64,000 bases of DNA from Rhizobium johnstonii 3841 (GCF_000009265.1 NC_008382.1:87565-151564), one strand, 5' to 3'. Shown: positions 44,946 through 54,275, counted from the first letter of the stretch. Notes: generated by a model not told the origin, from the sequence alone. Numbers and translations: made by a program.

Positions 44946-45540
44946 CTATGTGGTCGGTCCATCGCGGCGGATGGATTTAGGGCGTGCGCATGCAAGCATA
45001 CGATTGAGGGCGGCGCAGCCGATGGCCACTTCCGTCTGCTGAGCGTCAAACGACCGAGCCCGCAGACGCCGCCCGATGATGGACTTGTATCGGCCGATGG
45101 CAGTCTCGACCAGCGAGCGCTTGCCGTAGCCGGTGGAGGCCTGCCATTTCATTCGCCCGTCTCTGCTGATTGCAGCGATCTGCTGATCCCTTTGTCCGGG
45201 AGATTGATCGCCGGCTGGTTCGATCGCGTTGGCGCGCGGGGGAATGACGATGACGGCAGCCGCACTGTGGTCGGTGACCGCGTCGTAGGTGGGTTTCCCG
45301 TCATAGGCGCCGCTGTGAACTGCCCGATCCGACCATCGATCTGGTTGAGCAACGGCTCCACCTGCGATGGACAGCGAGCGCCAAGCCCATCAAAGGCAGC
45401 ACCGATCCTAATAATCCTTCGACCTGACGCAGCCGCAAGCCGAACACCAGGCCCAGCGTCAAGGCGGTCTCGATGGCAGGGCTCAGTGACGGCGCGGCGA
45501 TATGGACTGTCGCGGTCATTGTTGACCCGTTGGCGTCGGG
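44946..45540 (-). pseudogene. IS5-family transposase remnant with internal deletion
   Basis: The 5' piece (about 45480-45360) reads SLSPAIETALTLGLVFGLRL and RQVEGLLGSVLPLMGLALAV. The 3' piece (45330-44946) reads YDGKPTYDAVTDHSAAAVIV, then MKWQASTGYGKRSLVETAIG and RYKSIIGRRLRARSF. The middle, including part of the DDE core, is missing. Nearly the same 3' piece recurs at 52841. Confidence 0.78.
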
Positions 45541-45761
45541 AATATCGAAGCGGTCTTCTGAGCGTTTCCGTGTCAACAAGTTTCGTGCCGCTTGCGATTT
45601 CGCCGCCGCCGCCGGCATCTTCCGAGATGACCGCACCGCTACGATCTGAAGACAACAAGACGATCGAGATCGGCCTGCCGAACGGTCGTCGCCTGACGAT
45701 CCCGGCTTCGCTTGATCCGACCATCCTTGCCCGCCTATTGCCGGTCCTGGATGCGTCATGA
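45540..45761 (+). pseudogene. IS66 tnpA 3' fragment
   Basis: The frame ending at 45761 reads SFVPLAISPPPPASSEMTAP and TIEIGLPNGRRLTIPASLDP, then ILARLLPVLDAS, the C-terminus of an IS66-type TnpA. The helix-turn-helix half is replaced by the IS5 remnant. Overlaps tnpB by 4 bases as in intact elements. Confidence 0.75.
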
Positions 45762-46108
45762 TCGCCTTTCCGGCCGGGGTGAAGGTATGGATCGCGGGCG
45801 GGGTGACGGACATGCGTTGCGGCATGAACAGCCTGGCGCTGAAGGTTCAGCAAGGCCTTGGCCGCGATCCTCATGGCGGTGAGGTCTTCTGCTTCCGAGG
45901 TCGCAAGGGCGATCTGATCAAGGTCCTGTGGCATGACGGGATTGGCATGTCGCTCTATTTGAAGCGGCTGGAAGCTGGGAAGTTCATATGGCCGGTCAGC
46001 CAGAATGGCTCCGCCGTGCCAGTGTCGGCAGCGCAACTCGGCTATCTTCTGGAAGGGATCGACTGGCGCAATCCCCGCTGGACGCAACGGCCTGCGACGG
46101 CAGGCTAA
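45758..46108 (+). CDS. tnpB: IS66 TnpB (Orf2-type protein)
   Basis: 116 residues: MIAFPAGVKVWIAGGVTDMR, LGRDPHGGEVFCFRGRKGDL and DGIGMSLYLKRLEAGKFIWP. Intact frame inside an otherwise broken IS66 element, distinct in sequence from the copy at 31657. Confidence 0.9.
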   Translation: MIAFPAGVKVWIAGGVTDMRCGMNSLALKVQQGLGRDPHGGEVFCFRGRKGDLIKVLWHDGIGMSLYLKRLEAGKFIWPVSQNGSAVPVSAAQLGYLLEGIDWRNPRWTQRPATAG

Positions 46109-46167
46109 TCGCCATCATTCCACTGTTTTTGTTGGGCTTTCGGCGTGTTCCATGATAGCTTTCGGCC

Positions 46168-47335
46168 ATGGATGATGCTGCTTCGGAGATAGCGAGATTG
46201 CGCGCCGCGCTTGCGGCATCGGAGGCGCGTGCTGCCTCCGCCGAGGCCGACCTCGCACAGGTGCTCGCCATCGTGACAACCTCCGAGGCGATGATCCGGC
46301 ACCTCAAGCTCGAGATCGCAAAGATGCGCCGCGAGCAGTATGGCCAGAGCTCGGAACGGCGCGCCCGGCTGATCGACCAGATGGAACTGCAGCTCGAGGA
46401 ACTCGAGGCCGATGCCACCGAGGACTAGATCGCGGCGGAACGCGTGGCAGCGAAGATCACAAATGTCTCGGCCTTCGAACGCCGCCGGCCGGCCCGCAAA
46501 CCGTTCCCGGAGCACTTGCCGCGCGAACGCTTGATCATCGAAGCTCCCTCGACTTGCGCCTGCTGCGGCTCGGCCCGGATCGTGAAGATGGGTGAGGATA
46601 TCACCGAGACGCTGGAGATCGTTCCGCGCCAGTGGAAGGTGATTCAGACGGTGCGAGAGAAGTTCACCTGCCGGGATTGCGAGAAGATCAGCCAGCCGCC
46701 GGCACCTTTCCATGCGACCCCACGTGGATGGGCAGGACCGAACCTGCTGGCGACGATCCTGTTCGAGAAGTTTGGCCAGCATCAGCCCTTGAACCGCCAG
46801 GCCGAGCGCTACGCCAGGGAAGGCGTCGATCTCAGTCTCTCCACGCTGGCCGATCAGGTCGGGGCTTGCACGACGGCGCTGCAACCGATCCATGATTTGA
46901 TCCGTGCTCATGTTCTGGCCGCCGAGCGGCTGCATGGCGACGATACGACCGTGCCGCTCCTGGCCAGAGGCGCAACGAAGCAGGCAAGGTTATGGACCTA
47001 CGTCCGCGAAGATCGTCCCTTTGCGGGCGGCGCGCCGCCTGCGGCGCTCTTCTACTTCTCTCCGGATCGCGAGAAGACCCACCCCAACACGCATCTTGCG
47101 GGGTGGCATGGTATCCTCCAGGCCGATGCCTATGGCGGCTATAACGATCTCTATCGTGCCGGCCGCAGCCCCGCGCCGATCAATAGCGCACTCTGCTGGA
47201 GCCATGCGCGGCGCAAGTTCTTCGAACTCGCTGACATCGCCGGCAATGTTCGCAAGGGCAAACCTGCTCATGAGATATCGCCGGTCGCGCTTGAGGCTGT
47301 CGCCCGTATTGATCGGCTCTTTGATATCGAGCGCG
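46168..47335 (+). pseudogene. IS66 TnpC, nonsense codon and 3' truncation
   Basis: The frame begins MDDAASEIARLRAALAASEA with a coiled coil. A TAG at 46426-46428 interrupts it after LEADATED, and the same frame continues with AFERRRPARKPFPEHLPRER, the zinc-binding STCACCGSA and CRDCEKI, the first Asp in LHGDDTTVPLLARG and the second in ILQADAYGGYNDLY. It ends where IS6-B copy 4 begins at 47336, before the catalytic Glu. Confidence 0.88.
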
Positions 47336-48141
47336 GGCGATGTCACGTTGTTTGATCAACGGCCGAAAAGTCGCTTGTCGGTAAACTCAGGTAATTGCAG
47401 CGGTCACGGCTTTCCACTGCGCCATTGCGCGGATCCGGTGGATGTGAGTGGAAAGGGCTGAACGTTTCCAATGCGGGGGAACGAAGAGATTTCGGATTGC
47501 TGAAAAGATCGATATGAAACGTTGCAAGCCTGCGACGGATCGAAATCCCTGCATCACCCGTTCTCGTTTTCGAAGTGGCACGTGAGAATTCTCCGCACGA
47601 TTGTTCAGGCCCTTGTGCGATCGATGTTCGACAGCGGGCATGACATCTCGTTTTGCAGCGCTGTACGAGCGCAGTTTGTCTGTGATGATACGCTTCGGCG
47701 TCAGGCCCTGTTTCTTCAGCAGCCTGACCAGCAATCGCTTGGCAGCTTGGGTATCGCGGCGGGCTTGAACGATCTCGTCGAGAACGTAACCGTCTTGGTC
47801 AACGGCACGCCAGAGCCAATGTTTGCGGCCGCCGATGGAAATCACCACCTCGTCCAGATGCCAGATATCCTTTCGCGACGGCTTTTTTCTGCGCAACTGC
47901 CTGGCATAAGCCGTTCCGAATTTGCGGCCCCATCGCCGGATCGTTTCATAGGAGACGACAATGCCGCGCTCCAACAACATTTCCTCGACCATCCGCAGGC
48001 TCAAAGGGAACCGGAAATACAGCCAGACCGCACGGGCGATGATCTGCGGTGGAAAGCGGTGGTTCTTGTAGCTGACGGCAGGACTGTTCATCCCAACCCA
48101 TTATCCGACAACCGTTAAGCCGCTCACAACGTGACATCACC
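47336..48141 (-). mobile_element. IS6-B copy 4, hybrid ends
   Basis: The 5' end (48141 side) is alpha-type (CAACGTGACATCACC next to CCGCTCA), while the 3' end (47336 side) is beta-type, with TTTGATCAACGGCCG inside the terminus instead of TTTCATGGACGCCTG. A recombinant between element variants. Confidence 0.93.
47387..48091 (-). CDS. IS6-B transposase, variant C-terminus
   Basis: 234 residues, as at 17654 but ending KAVTAAIT instead of KAVTGATA because of the beta-type 3' end. Asp80, Asp138 and Glu167 are intact. Confidence 0.94.
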   Translation of the reverse strand: MNSPAVSYKNHRFPPQIIARAVWLYFRFPLSLRMVEEMLLERGIVVSYETIRRWGRKFGTAYARQLRRKKPSRKDIWHLDEVVISIGGRKHWLWRAVDQDGYVLDEIVQARRDTQAAKRLLVRLLKKQGLTPKRIITDKLRSYSAAKRDVMPAVEHRSHKGLNNRAENSHVPLRKRERVMQGFRSVAGLQRFISIFSAIRNLFVPPHWKRSALSTHIHRIRAMAQWKAVTAAIT

Positions 48142-48673
48142 GCTTGGTGACATAGTGGGCGGGGTCCGGATGTAGAAGCCCATCATCAACCGACGTTCTG
48201 ATCGTTGACGGGAAGGTGTTGGCCCCGTCCGTCCCGACCTTATTCGGCGACAACAAGGGCTCGTCTTTGAGCATCTTGCGGAAGAACCGTTTGGCGGCGT
48301 CGAGATCGCGCTTCGCCGTCAACAGGAAGTCCATCGGATTGGCGTGTTTGTCGATGGCCCGATATAGGTATCGCCATTTGCCGCGGATCTTGACATAGGT
48401 CTCATCGACGCCAACAGAGCCGCAATGTGGCCGGCGGAACTGACGCAGCCGCTTCTCAATCATCGGCGCGTAGGCCAATACCCACCGATTAATTGTGCTG
48501 TGATCGACCACGAAGCCGCGTTCCCCGAACATCTCCTCGATATCCCGATAGCTGAGCGGATAACGAAGGTACCAAGCGACCGCCTGTACAATCAGCCATG
48601 CCTCGAAATGCCTGCCTTTGAAATCATCCTTCGACTGGCGCTTCAGCTTTTCGGCAATGGCATTCAGAATCAT
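48142..48673 (-). pseudogene. IS6-A transposase, 3' truncated
   Basis: Residues 1 to about 177 of the IS6-A transposase, with a few substitutions (for example CGSVGVDETY and KHANPMDF). Asp90 and Asp149 remain; the catalytic Glu is lost at the joint with IS6-B. Confidence 0.92.
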
Positions 48674-48756
48674 CGGTTCGCTCCGCAACTTTCGGAGCGG
48701 CAAATTCTCTGCGGATGGTCAACATAGGGTTAAGCCGAAAAATTTGCGACAGGCCC
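48142..48756 (-). mobile_element. IS6-A fragment, right part
   Basis: Begins inside the transposase gene at the junction with IS6-B copy 4 and ends with the IS6-A terminus (GCGACAGGCCC) at 48756. The outer 250 or so bases of the other end are missing. Confidence 0.93.
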
Positions 48757-49193
48757 TTCTCGTGCCTCGCCGCCATGACGACCGCGCCGTGTCAAAACAC
48801 GCTCGGTCAACGGGATAGATCAGGACATCAATCTGAACAGGGCCGCCTTATGGATACTGGGCGAGAAGATGGCGGCGCTCAAAGGCATCAAAACAGCGGC
48901 GTAGGTGTACATTGTGGAAACTCGGAGCTGGGACGTTCCGGGTTTCCACGTCGTCCAGTCCTGTCGGGCGAGATCTGGTTGCTGCCGGGATCGACCCGCC
49001 CGAAACCAGTCGAGGAGAGCCCTAGCCCCAGCCCCTCCCCTCGGGCACCCCATCCGGCCCCACTCGCGGCATAGCCGCCGCTTACACCCACGGCGCCACA
49101 CGCTCGTTGGCTTCCATACTCTTCAGCATTTCTCTCTTATGCCGATGGTGATGGCATTCTTGACAACGGCACTCCGTTGGCATAAAAGATATC
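48757..49193. other. Non-coding stretch with possible gene debris
   Basis: No convincing complete gene. A short plus-strand frame near 48838-48903 (NRAALWILGEKMAALKGIKT) looks like a protein C-terminus but I cannot assign it. The rest is GC-rich spacer before the toxin-antitoxin pair. Confidence 0.4.
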
Positions 49194-49478
49194 ATGAAGG
49201 CAGAAAAGCTCATGCATGAAAAACGCCTCCTCCGGGATGGCGCGATTGTCGAAATGGTTATCTGGAAAGTGCCGCAGCCGGTTCCTGCCAGCAGCCATTT
49301 TTACAAATACCGCCTATTCTTCGGAAAGAATGGTCAGCGTATCGTCGGGTACGACAATGAGCGCGGCAAAGGTGATCATTGTCATTTGGACGGGGTGGAA
49401 TACGCTTATGCCTTCGTTAGTGTCGATCAACTCAAGAATGATTTCCTTGCCGAAGTCACAAGGAGGCTGAAGCCATGA
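49194..49478 (+). CDS. TumE-like toxin (DUF6516 family)
   Basis: 94 residues. IVEMVIWKVPQPVPASSHFY, then KYRLFFGKNGQRIVGYDNER and GDHCHLDGVEYAYAFVSVDQ match the DUF6516 proteins annotated as TumE toxins. It is followed, with a 4-base overlap, by a DNA-binding partner, as in that module. MHEKRL at 49212 is an alternative start. The target of the toxin is not evident from sequence. Confidence 0.75.
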   Translation: MKAEKLMHEKRLLRDGAIVEMVIWKVPQPVPASSHFYKYRLFFGKNGQRIVGYDNERGKGDHCHLDGVEYAYAFVSVDQLKNDFLAEVTRRLKP

Positions 49479-49849
49479 ACCGAGCAGTGATCCAGATCAG
49501 GCAGGACAACGACGACCTGGCCGTTATAGCGGCAATGGGGGAGCGTTTCGTCACCGCATGGAAAAGCGGAGAGCCTCAAGATCCCGTTACCATCCTTACC
49601 TTCAGTTCACCCGCGCAACTGTTCTCTGTGATTTCGCCCAAGCGCTGGGAATTAATCGAACAGCTCCAGAAGATCGGGCCATCCAGCATTCGCGGTGTGG
49701 CCCGCGCGCTCGACAGAGATATCAAGCGTGTTCATGACGATGTTACCGCCCTTATGGAATGGGGCCTCATCGAGAAAAACGAGGACGATAAGGTGTTCGT
49801 TCCCTATGATGAGATTGAGGCTGATTTCACGCTTAAGGCGGCAGCCTGA
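49475..49849 (+). CDS. TumA-like antitoxin, winged-helix DNA-binding protein
   Basis: 124 residues. The C-terminal half is a MarR/HVO_A0114-like winged helix: FSVISPKRWELIEQLQKIGP, SIRGVARALDRDIKRVHDDV, and the wing ALMEWGLIEKNEDDKVFVPY. The N-terminus contains TILTFSSPAQL. Start overlaps the toxin stop (ATGA), so the toxin is upstream, reversed from the classical order but normal for this family. Probably autoregulates the pair. Intact. Confidence 0.78.
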   Translation: MNRAVIQIRQDNDDLAVIAAMGERFVTAWKSGEPQDPVTILTFSSPAQLFSVISPKRWELIEQLQKIGPSSIRGVARALDRDIKRVHDDVTALMEWGLIEKNEDDKVFVPYDEIEADFTLKAAA

Positions 49850-50079
49850 ACGGCTGTCGCTGGCAGCATGTCTAGTGGACGGACCTGGTCTGCGGCCGTG
49901 TCCGCCGGATTCCAGCGACAATCACTTGTTCATTCGACCCCGTTGTCTCCTCCTCAGGCGTCGAGCCAATTCTCGAGTCCCACTTCGGGATAAGCCGGGA
50001 AGTCTCGCTTACTGATGGAGAGGTGGCTCGGTTCGTCTGAACAACTTCGGCCGTTTCGCTAAGTGGATTTCCGCCTCGA

Positions 50080-50910
50080 TTATGCTGCCACCATCATTGG
50101 TGCCAGCGCGTTGAAGTAGGCCTGATCCGGAGTCTGCCGGTCAAGGGATGAATGTGGGCGTCGGGTGTTGTAAAAGCTCAGATAGCGGCCGATGCCAGCG
50201 CGGGCCTCGGATACGCTCTTGTAGGCGTGGAGATAAACCTCCTCATATTTGATCGACCGCCAGAGCCGCTCGACGAAGACATTGTCCCGCCATGCGCCCT
50301 TGCCGTCCATCGAGATGGCGATTTCGGCCTTCTTCAACACCGCCGTGAAGTCGATGGAGGTGAACTGCGATCCCTGATCCGTATTGAAGATGTCAGGCTT
50401 GCCATGCCTGGCGAGAGCCTCATCAACCGCTTCGATGCAGAAGGCTGCTTCCATCGTGATCGATAGCCGCCACGACAGGACCTTCCGGCTGAACCAGTCG
50501 ACGACGGCGCAGAGATAGACGAATCCCCGCGCCATGGGGATGTAGGTCAGGTCCATAGCCCAGACCTGGTTAGGCCGGGTGACCGCCAGCTTGCGCAGGA
50601 GGTAGGGATAGATTTTGTGCCCTGACGCTGGTTTCGAGGTGTTCGGGCGGCGATAGATCGCTTCGATGCCCATCTTCTTCATCAGCGTAGCGACGTGAAG
50701 CCGCCCAGTTTTCAGCCCATCTCCCCTCAAGAGCCCTTGCAACATTCGACTTCCGGCAAACGGGTAGTCGAGATGCAGTTCGTCGATCCGGCGCATCAGG
50801 GCAAGATCGCCGTCAGGCACTGGACGAGGCAGATAATAGACGCTGCCACGGCTGAAGCCGAGAAGCTTCGCCTGGCGCACGACGGATAGCTTATGCTCGC
50901 GGTCGATCAT
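50080..50910 (-). CDS. IS3-Y OrfB transposase
   Basis: 276 residues, IS3-family integrase core: LLGFSRGSVYYLPRPVPDGD, YPFAGSRMLQGLLRGDGLKT, first Asp in WAMDLTYIPMARG, second in IFNTDQGSQFTS, Glu in VFVERLWRSIKYEEVYL, and the FYNTRRPHSSLDRQTPDQAY tail. Overlaps orfA by 4 bases. Intact. Confidence 0.94.
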   Translation of the reverse strand: MIDREHKLSVVRQAKLLGFSRGSVYYLPRPVPDGDLALMRRIDELHLDYPFAGSRMLQGLLRGDGLKTGRLHVATLMKKMGIEAIYRRPNTSKPASGHKIYPYLLRKLAVTRPNQVWAMDLTYIPMARGFVYLCAVVDWFSRKVLSWRLSITMEAAFCIEAVDEALARHGKPDIFNTDQGSQFTSIDFTAVLKKAEIAISMDGKGAWRDNVFVERLWRSIKYEEVYLHAYKSVSEARAGIGRYLSFYNTRRPHSSLDRQTPDQAYFNALAPMMVAA

Positions 50911-51218
50911 TTCTTTCCGCCCAGCAATCCCGCCTTGCCGAGCGCACCGGATAAAAAATCGTTCTCCAATGTCAGTTCGCCGATCTTGGCATGAAGCGTT
51001 TTGACATCGACGGTTGGTCCCGCCGGCTCCGCCTTCGCTTCATCGCCGAAAACGCCTGTCGCCCCCTCAAGGAGCTGGTCTTTCCACTGTTTGATCTGGT
51101 TGGCGTGCACGTCAAACTGCTGGGACAATTCCACCAGCGTCTGCTCGCCTCTGATCGCGGCAAGTGCCACCTTCGCCTTGAAAGCCGGGCTATGGTTCCG
51201 GCGCGGTCGTCTCGTCAT
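50907..51218 (-). CDS. IS3-Y OrfA
   Basis: 103 residues from MTRRPRRNHSPAFKAKVALA, with the helix-turn-helix TLVELSQQFDVHANQIKQWK and a C-terminal zipper (LHAKIGELTLENDFLSGALG). The ATG at 51218 has AGGAG ideally spaced; an upstream frame start at 51239 is unlikely. Confidence 0.93.
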   Translation of the reverse strand: MTRRPRRNHSPAFKAKVALAAIRGEQTLVELSQQFDVHANQIKQWKDQLLEGATGVFGDEAKAEPAGPTVDVKTLHAKIGELTLENDFLSGALGKAGLLGGKK

Positions 51219-51302
51219 GGTATCTCCTGTTCCCGGCATCTAAGCCGAAGTCAGGCAGAAATTCCACTTATCCCCGCAGTACAGATTTCCCGAGCCAGCT
51301 CT

Positions 51303-51335
51303 AGATGGTGTGGTCCGATCTTCTCATGCATCATG
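51303..51335 (-). pseudogene. Large serine recombinase, N-terminal stub
   Basis: The minus strand reads MMHEKIGPHHL and is then cut by the IS3-Y terminus. This start is typical of the large serine recombinases that follow the two small genes seen just upstream. The middle of such a gene lies at 21960. Confidence 0.55.
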
Positions 51336-51527
51336 ACCGGCCTCCTTCTGTTGGGAGGCATGTCCGCACTTTGCGTGATCGACGAACAGCCGCACGATGA
51401 GCACCGTCAACGCTTGGCGGGTCTCCTCCGGCAACTCCGGCCATTGCGGCGTCCCTGCCGTCTTCCCCCGCTGCGGGGCGGAGAACAGATCGAACTGGCA
51501 TGTCATGGGCTGGCGAGGCATGAACAT
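51324..51527 (-). CDS. Small accessory protein of a serine-recombinase module
   Basis: 67 residues, MFMPRQPMTCQFDLFSAPQR, then WPELPEETRQALTVLIVRLF and a basic end. I recognise the PEETRQAL pattern from short proteins encoded directly upstream of large serine recombinases in alphaproteobacterial mobile DNA. Its stop overlaps the recombinase start stub. Function unknown. Confidence 0.55.
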   Translation of the reverse strand: MFMPRQPMTCQFDLFSAPQRGKTAGTPQWPELPEETRQALTVLIVRLFVDHAKCGHASQQKEAGHDA

Positions 51528-51861
51528 CTCTCCGACTCGTTTCGTGAGAGACCAATGCTGCGCCCATTACCGAAGATTGCGATGGGGCATCAGCGTCCTT
51601 CAGCAATCCTGCCAAAATATGCAGGCTTGCGAGATCGACGTGCGGGACCGCCAGGCTACGCCAACAACCACTCACTGATCGGTCGAACATCCACGGCGGG
51701 ACCTCAAGAAGTCGACCAGAAGAAGAACCAGAAAGGCTGCAGCGGAAAATATGCGTCCCTTTGGACACCGCCTCATGCACGTGAACGAGCCGCCCCGACC
51801 AGGGATGCCACGGATACAGAAGCTCGCGAACCTCGGTCTCGTGGGTGTTCTGTCGTCGTGT
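51331..51861 (-). pseudogene. Accessory gene of the serine-recombinase module, 5' end disturbed
   Basis: The minus-strand frame reads NTHETEVRELLYPWHPWSGR, then VHVHEAVSKGTHIFRCSLSG and LLEVPPWMFDRSVSGC, a conserved small protein that normally precedes the PEETRQAL gene. The upstream start is replaced by an IS3 tail, and the frame runs through the next gene, suggesting a shift near its end. Two further shards of its start lie at 18411 and 52087. Confidence 0.55.
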
Positions 51862-51953
51862 TGTACAACAGAAACAGACCGCACTCGTCGCTGGGCAATA
51901 TCACCCCCAGCGAATTCGCAATGAAAATGGTCATGGAAAAACAGGCCGCATGA
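51849..51953 (+). pseudogene. IS3-family orfB 3' remnant
   Basis: The plus strand reads LYNRNRPHSSLGNITPSEFA and MKMVMEKQAA, an OrfB C-terminus. Then comes an IS3-like right end (GGTCTCAGGTCACTGACA near 52001). No catalytic core. Confidence 0.7.
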
Positions 51954-52029
51954 GGCCAGATTAAAAACCCAAGACTCTCCCGAAAACTGGAGGGAGATTG
52001 GGTCTCAGGTCACTGACACCGCTCAATAT

Positions 52030-52200
52030 CAGTCGCCGGGTGATCCACGCAACAACGCCGATATGGATAAGCCGCCCAGACCAGGGATGCCACGGATATA
52101 AAAGCTCACGAACCTCGGTCCCGTGGGTGTTCCGTCGCCCTGTTGTACAACACGCTTCACACGCATAAGGCTTTGGGATATCGGTAAACGAGCGAGTTCT
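52030..52200 (-). pseudogene. Shard of recombinase accessory gene
   Basis: The minus strand encodes CCTTGRRNTHGTEVRELLYP and WHPWSGRLIHI before diverging near 52065. Same 5' segment as at 51861 and 18411. Confidence 0.55.
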
Positions 52201-52296
52201 CAAACCGTCAAACAGAAATCTGATCCAGTCTGGCTTTTATGGGCCAACTCCACGCGTTGGGACATGATCGCACACGGCAGCAAAGAGGTGACGACT

Positions 52297-52758
52297 ATGT
52301 TTCTACTTAAGGCTATTACGCTGGTTTCGTTGCTTAACGCAAATTGTGATGTCGCAGCGATCGAAATCGCAAAACGCCCATTAATCGTGATGGTCGCAAA
52401 TGCCTCGGATGAGCGCAGCAGGGGACTCATGCGCAGGCGAGTTCTTAGCCCGTTCGACGGCATGATATTTGCCTACGATTCCCCTCACCATGTGCGGTTG
52501 TGGATGCAAGATACTCCGCTCCCACTGGACATGTTATTCTTCGATGGTAATGGTCGACTGGTATCGCTGCATCGCAACGCTGTGCCCTTGGATCAAGCTC
52601 CAATCGACGGCGGGAGTAATGTGCAGTACGTAGTTGAACTCCAGGCCGGTGGGCACCCTGATATATTGGCGGAACCTAACATACTTGAGCTAAACGCATG
52701 CAACGGCATTCTTGTTGATGAGCAGCTGCGAAATAAGACTAGACGACCGATTCCATGA
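52297..52758 (+). CDS. DUF192-family exported protein
   Basis: 153 residues from an ATG behind AGAGGTG. A signal peptide (about 1-20) is followed by the DUF192 fold: ANASDERSRGLMRRRVL, FDGMIFAYDSPHHVRLWMQD, TPLPLDMLFFDGNGRLVSLH and YVVELQAGGHPDILAEPN. DUF192 proteins are small periplasmic or extracellular proteins of unknown role. Flanked on both sides by transposon debris, so it arrived or survived as an isolated gene. I considered longer starts (to 52123), but they read through IS fragments. Confidence 0.82.
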   Translation: MFLLKAITLVSLLNANCDVAAIEIAKRPLIVMVANASDERSRGLMRRRVLSPFDGMIFAYDSPHHVRLWMQDTPLPLDMLFFDGNGRLVSLHRNAVPLDQAPIDGGSNVQYVVELQAGGHPDILAEPNILELNACNGILVDEQLRNKTRRPIP

Positions 52759-52799
52759 AAGCGGCGTTTGATGGAACCTGAAGTGCGCTCTGGGTGCAT

Positions 52800-53211
52800 G
52801 GATCGGGACTTGAGCGGATCTGGATCTGTGATGGGGCTATCTATGTGGTCGGTCCATTGCGGCGGATGGATTTAGGGCGTGCGCATGCAGGCATACGATT
52901 GAGGGCGGCGCAGCCGATGGCCACTTCCGTCTGCTGAGCGTGAAACGACCGAGCCCGCAGACGCCGCCCGATGATGGACTTGTATCGGCCGATGGCAGTC
53001 TCGACCAGCGAGCGCTTGCCGTAGCCGGTGGAGGCCTGCCATTTCATTCGCCCGTCTCTGCTGATTGCAGCGATCTGCTGATCCCTTTGTCCGGGAGATT
53101 GATCGCCGGCTGGTTCGATCGCGTTGGCGCGCGGGGGAATGACGATGACGGCAGCCGCACTGTGGTCGGTGACCGCGTCGTAGGTGGGTTTCCCGTCATA
53201 GGCGCCGCTGT
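52800..53211 (-). pseudogene. IS5-family transposase 3' remnant
   Basis: Repeats the 3' part of the remnant at 44946 (MKWQASTGYGKRSLVETAIG, RYKSIIGRRLRARSF) with few changes, plus about 170 bases upstream in the gene. Cut on its upstream side by IS6-B copy 5 at 53212. Confidence 0.82.
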
Positions 53212-54015
53212 GGCGATGTCACGTTGTTTGATCAACGGCCGAAAAGTCGCTTGTCGGTAAACTCAGGTAATTGCAGCGGTCACGGCTTTCCACTGCGTTG
53301 CGCGGATCCGGTGGATGTGAGTGGAAAGGGCTGAACGTTTCCAATGCGGGGGAACGAAGAGATTTCGGATTGCTGAAAAGATCGATATGAAAGGTTGCAA
53401 GCCTGCGACGGATCGAAATCCCTGCATCACCCGTTCTCGTTTTCGAAGTGGCACGTGAGAATTCTCCGCACGATTGTTCAGGCCCTTGTGCGATCGATGT
53501 TCGACAGCGGGCATGACATCTCGTTTTGCAGCGCTGTACGAGCGCAGTTTGTCTGTGATGATACGCTTCGGCGTCAGGCCCTGTTTCTTCAGCAGCCTGA
53601 CCAGCAATCGCTTGGCAGCTTGGGTATCGCGGCGGGCTTGAACGATCTCGTCGAGAACGTAACCGTCTTGGTCAACGGCACGCCAGAGCCAATGTTTGCG
53701 GCCGCCGATGGAAATCACCACCTCGTCCAGATGCCAGATATCCTTTCGCGACGGCTTTTTTCTGCGCAACTGCCTGGCATAAGCCGTTCCGAATTTGCGG
53801 CCCCATCGCCGGATCGTTTCATAGGAGACGACAATGCCGCGCTCCAACAACATTTCCTCGACCATCCGCAGGCTCAAAGGGAACCGGAAATACAGCCAGA
53901 CCGCACGGGCGATGATCTGCGGTGGAAAGCGGTGGTTCTTGTAGCTGATGGTCGATGAGGTCATCTCAACCGAATTATCCGCCACCCGTTAAGTTGCCGA
54001 CAACGTGACATCGCC
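53212..54015 (-). mobile_element. IS6-B copy 5, beta-type ends, 804 bp
   Basis: Both outer ends are beta-type (TTTGATCAACGGCCG at the 3' side, CTTAACGGGTGGCGG at the 5' side), while the middle is the same as the alpha copies. Three bases shorter near the 3' end of the gene. Confidence 0.92.
53263..53964 (-). CDS. IS6-B transposase, beta N-terminus
   Basis: 233 residues from MTSSTISYKNHRFPPQ; otherwise as the other IS6-B enzymes, with one residue pair altered near the end (IRATQWKAV). DDE residues intact. A GTG 7 codons upstream is an alternative start. Confidence 0.92.
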   Translation of the reverse strand: MTSSTISYKNHRFPPQIIARAVWLYFRFPLSLRMVEEMLLERGIVVSYETIRRWGRKFGTAYARQLRRKKPSRKDIWHLDEVVISIGGRKHWLWRAVDQDGYVLDEIVQARRDTQAAKRLLVRLLKKQGLTPKRIITDKLRSYSAAKRDVMPAVEHRSHKGLNNRAENSHVPLRKRERVMQGFRSVAGLQPFISIFSAIRNLFVPPHWKRSALSTHIHRIRATQWKAVTAAIT

Positions 54016-54107
54016 CCGGTTACCAATACGGTTTGGTCAACCAGTGGATGGAAGGGATAAGTGACCTTGGATTCGAATGCCAGAAACCCGGCATTATGAA
54101 CCCGGCT

Positions 54108-54275
54108 TCGACGACCATCGCGACGCTCTGGCAAACGGCAAGATAAATGCCATCGATCCGCAAGCTTGGTTGACCCAGACGCTTGAGCGCCTTGCGAATG
54201 GATGGCCTAGCAGTGAAATCGACGCGCTCATGCCATGGAACTACGCCCCCTGAACGGCCCCGGCTTGTCGCTTAC
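54108..54275 (+). mobile_element. IS66 tnpC 3' end and terminus, fragment
   Basis: Matches 33525-33690 of the intact IS66 with several changes and a missing base; ends at the CTTGTCGCTTAC terminus. Borders the duplicated virC locus, as does the fragment at 26230. Confidence 0.85.

Larger units (their letters stand above)
50019..51302 (-). mobile_element. IS3-family element (IS3-Y), 1284 bp, complete, copy 1
   Basis: Terminal repeats AGAGCTGGCTCGG (at 51302) and AGAGGTGGCTCGG (at 50019). Same element and length as at 57641, opposite orientation. No short target duplication: TGG on the left, AGA on the right. Its 51302 end cuts a serine recombinase gene after about 11 codons. Confidence 0.95.

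Noticed and set aside
45149..46087. 312-codon minus-strand frame as a gene
   Set aside because: It is antisense to IS66 tnpB and lies across the IS5 remnant in a non-coding frame.
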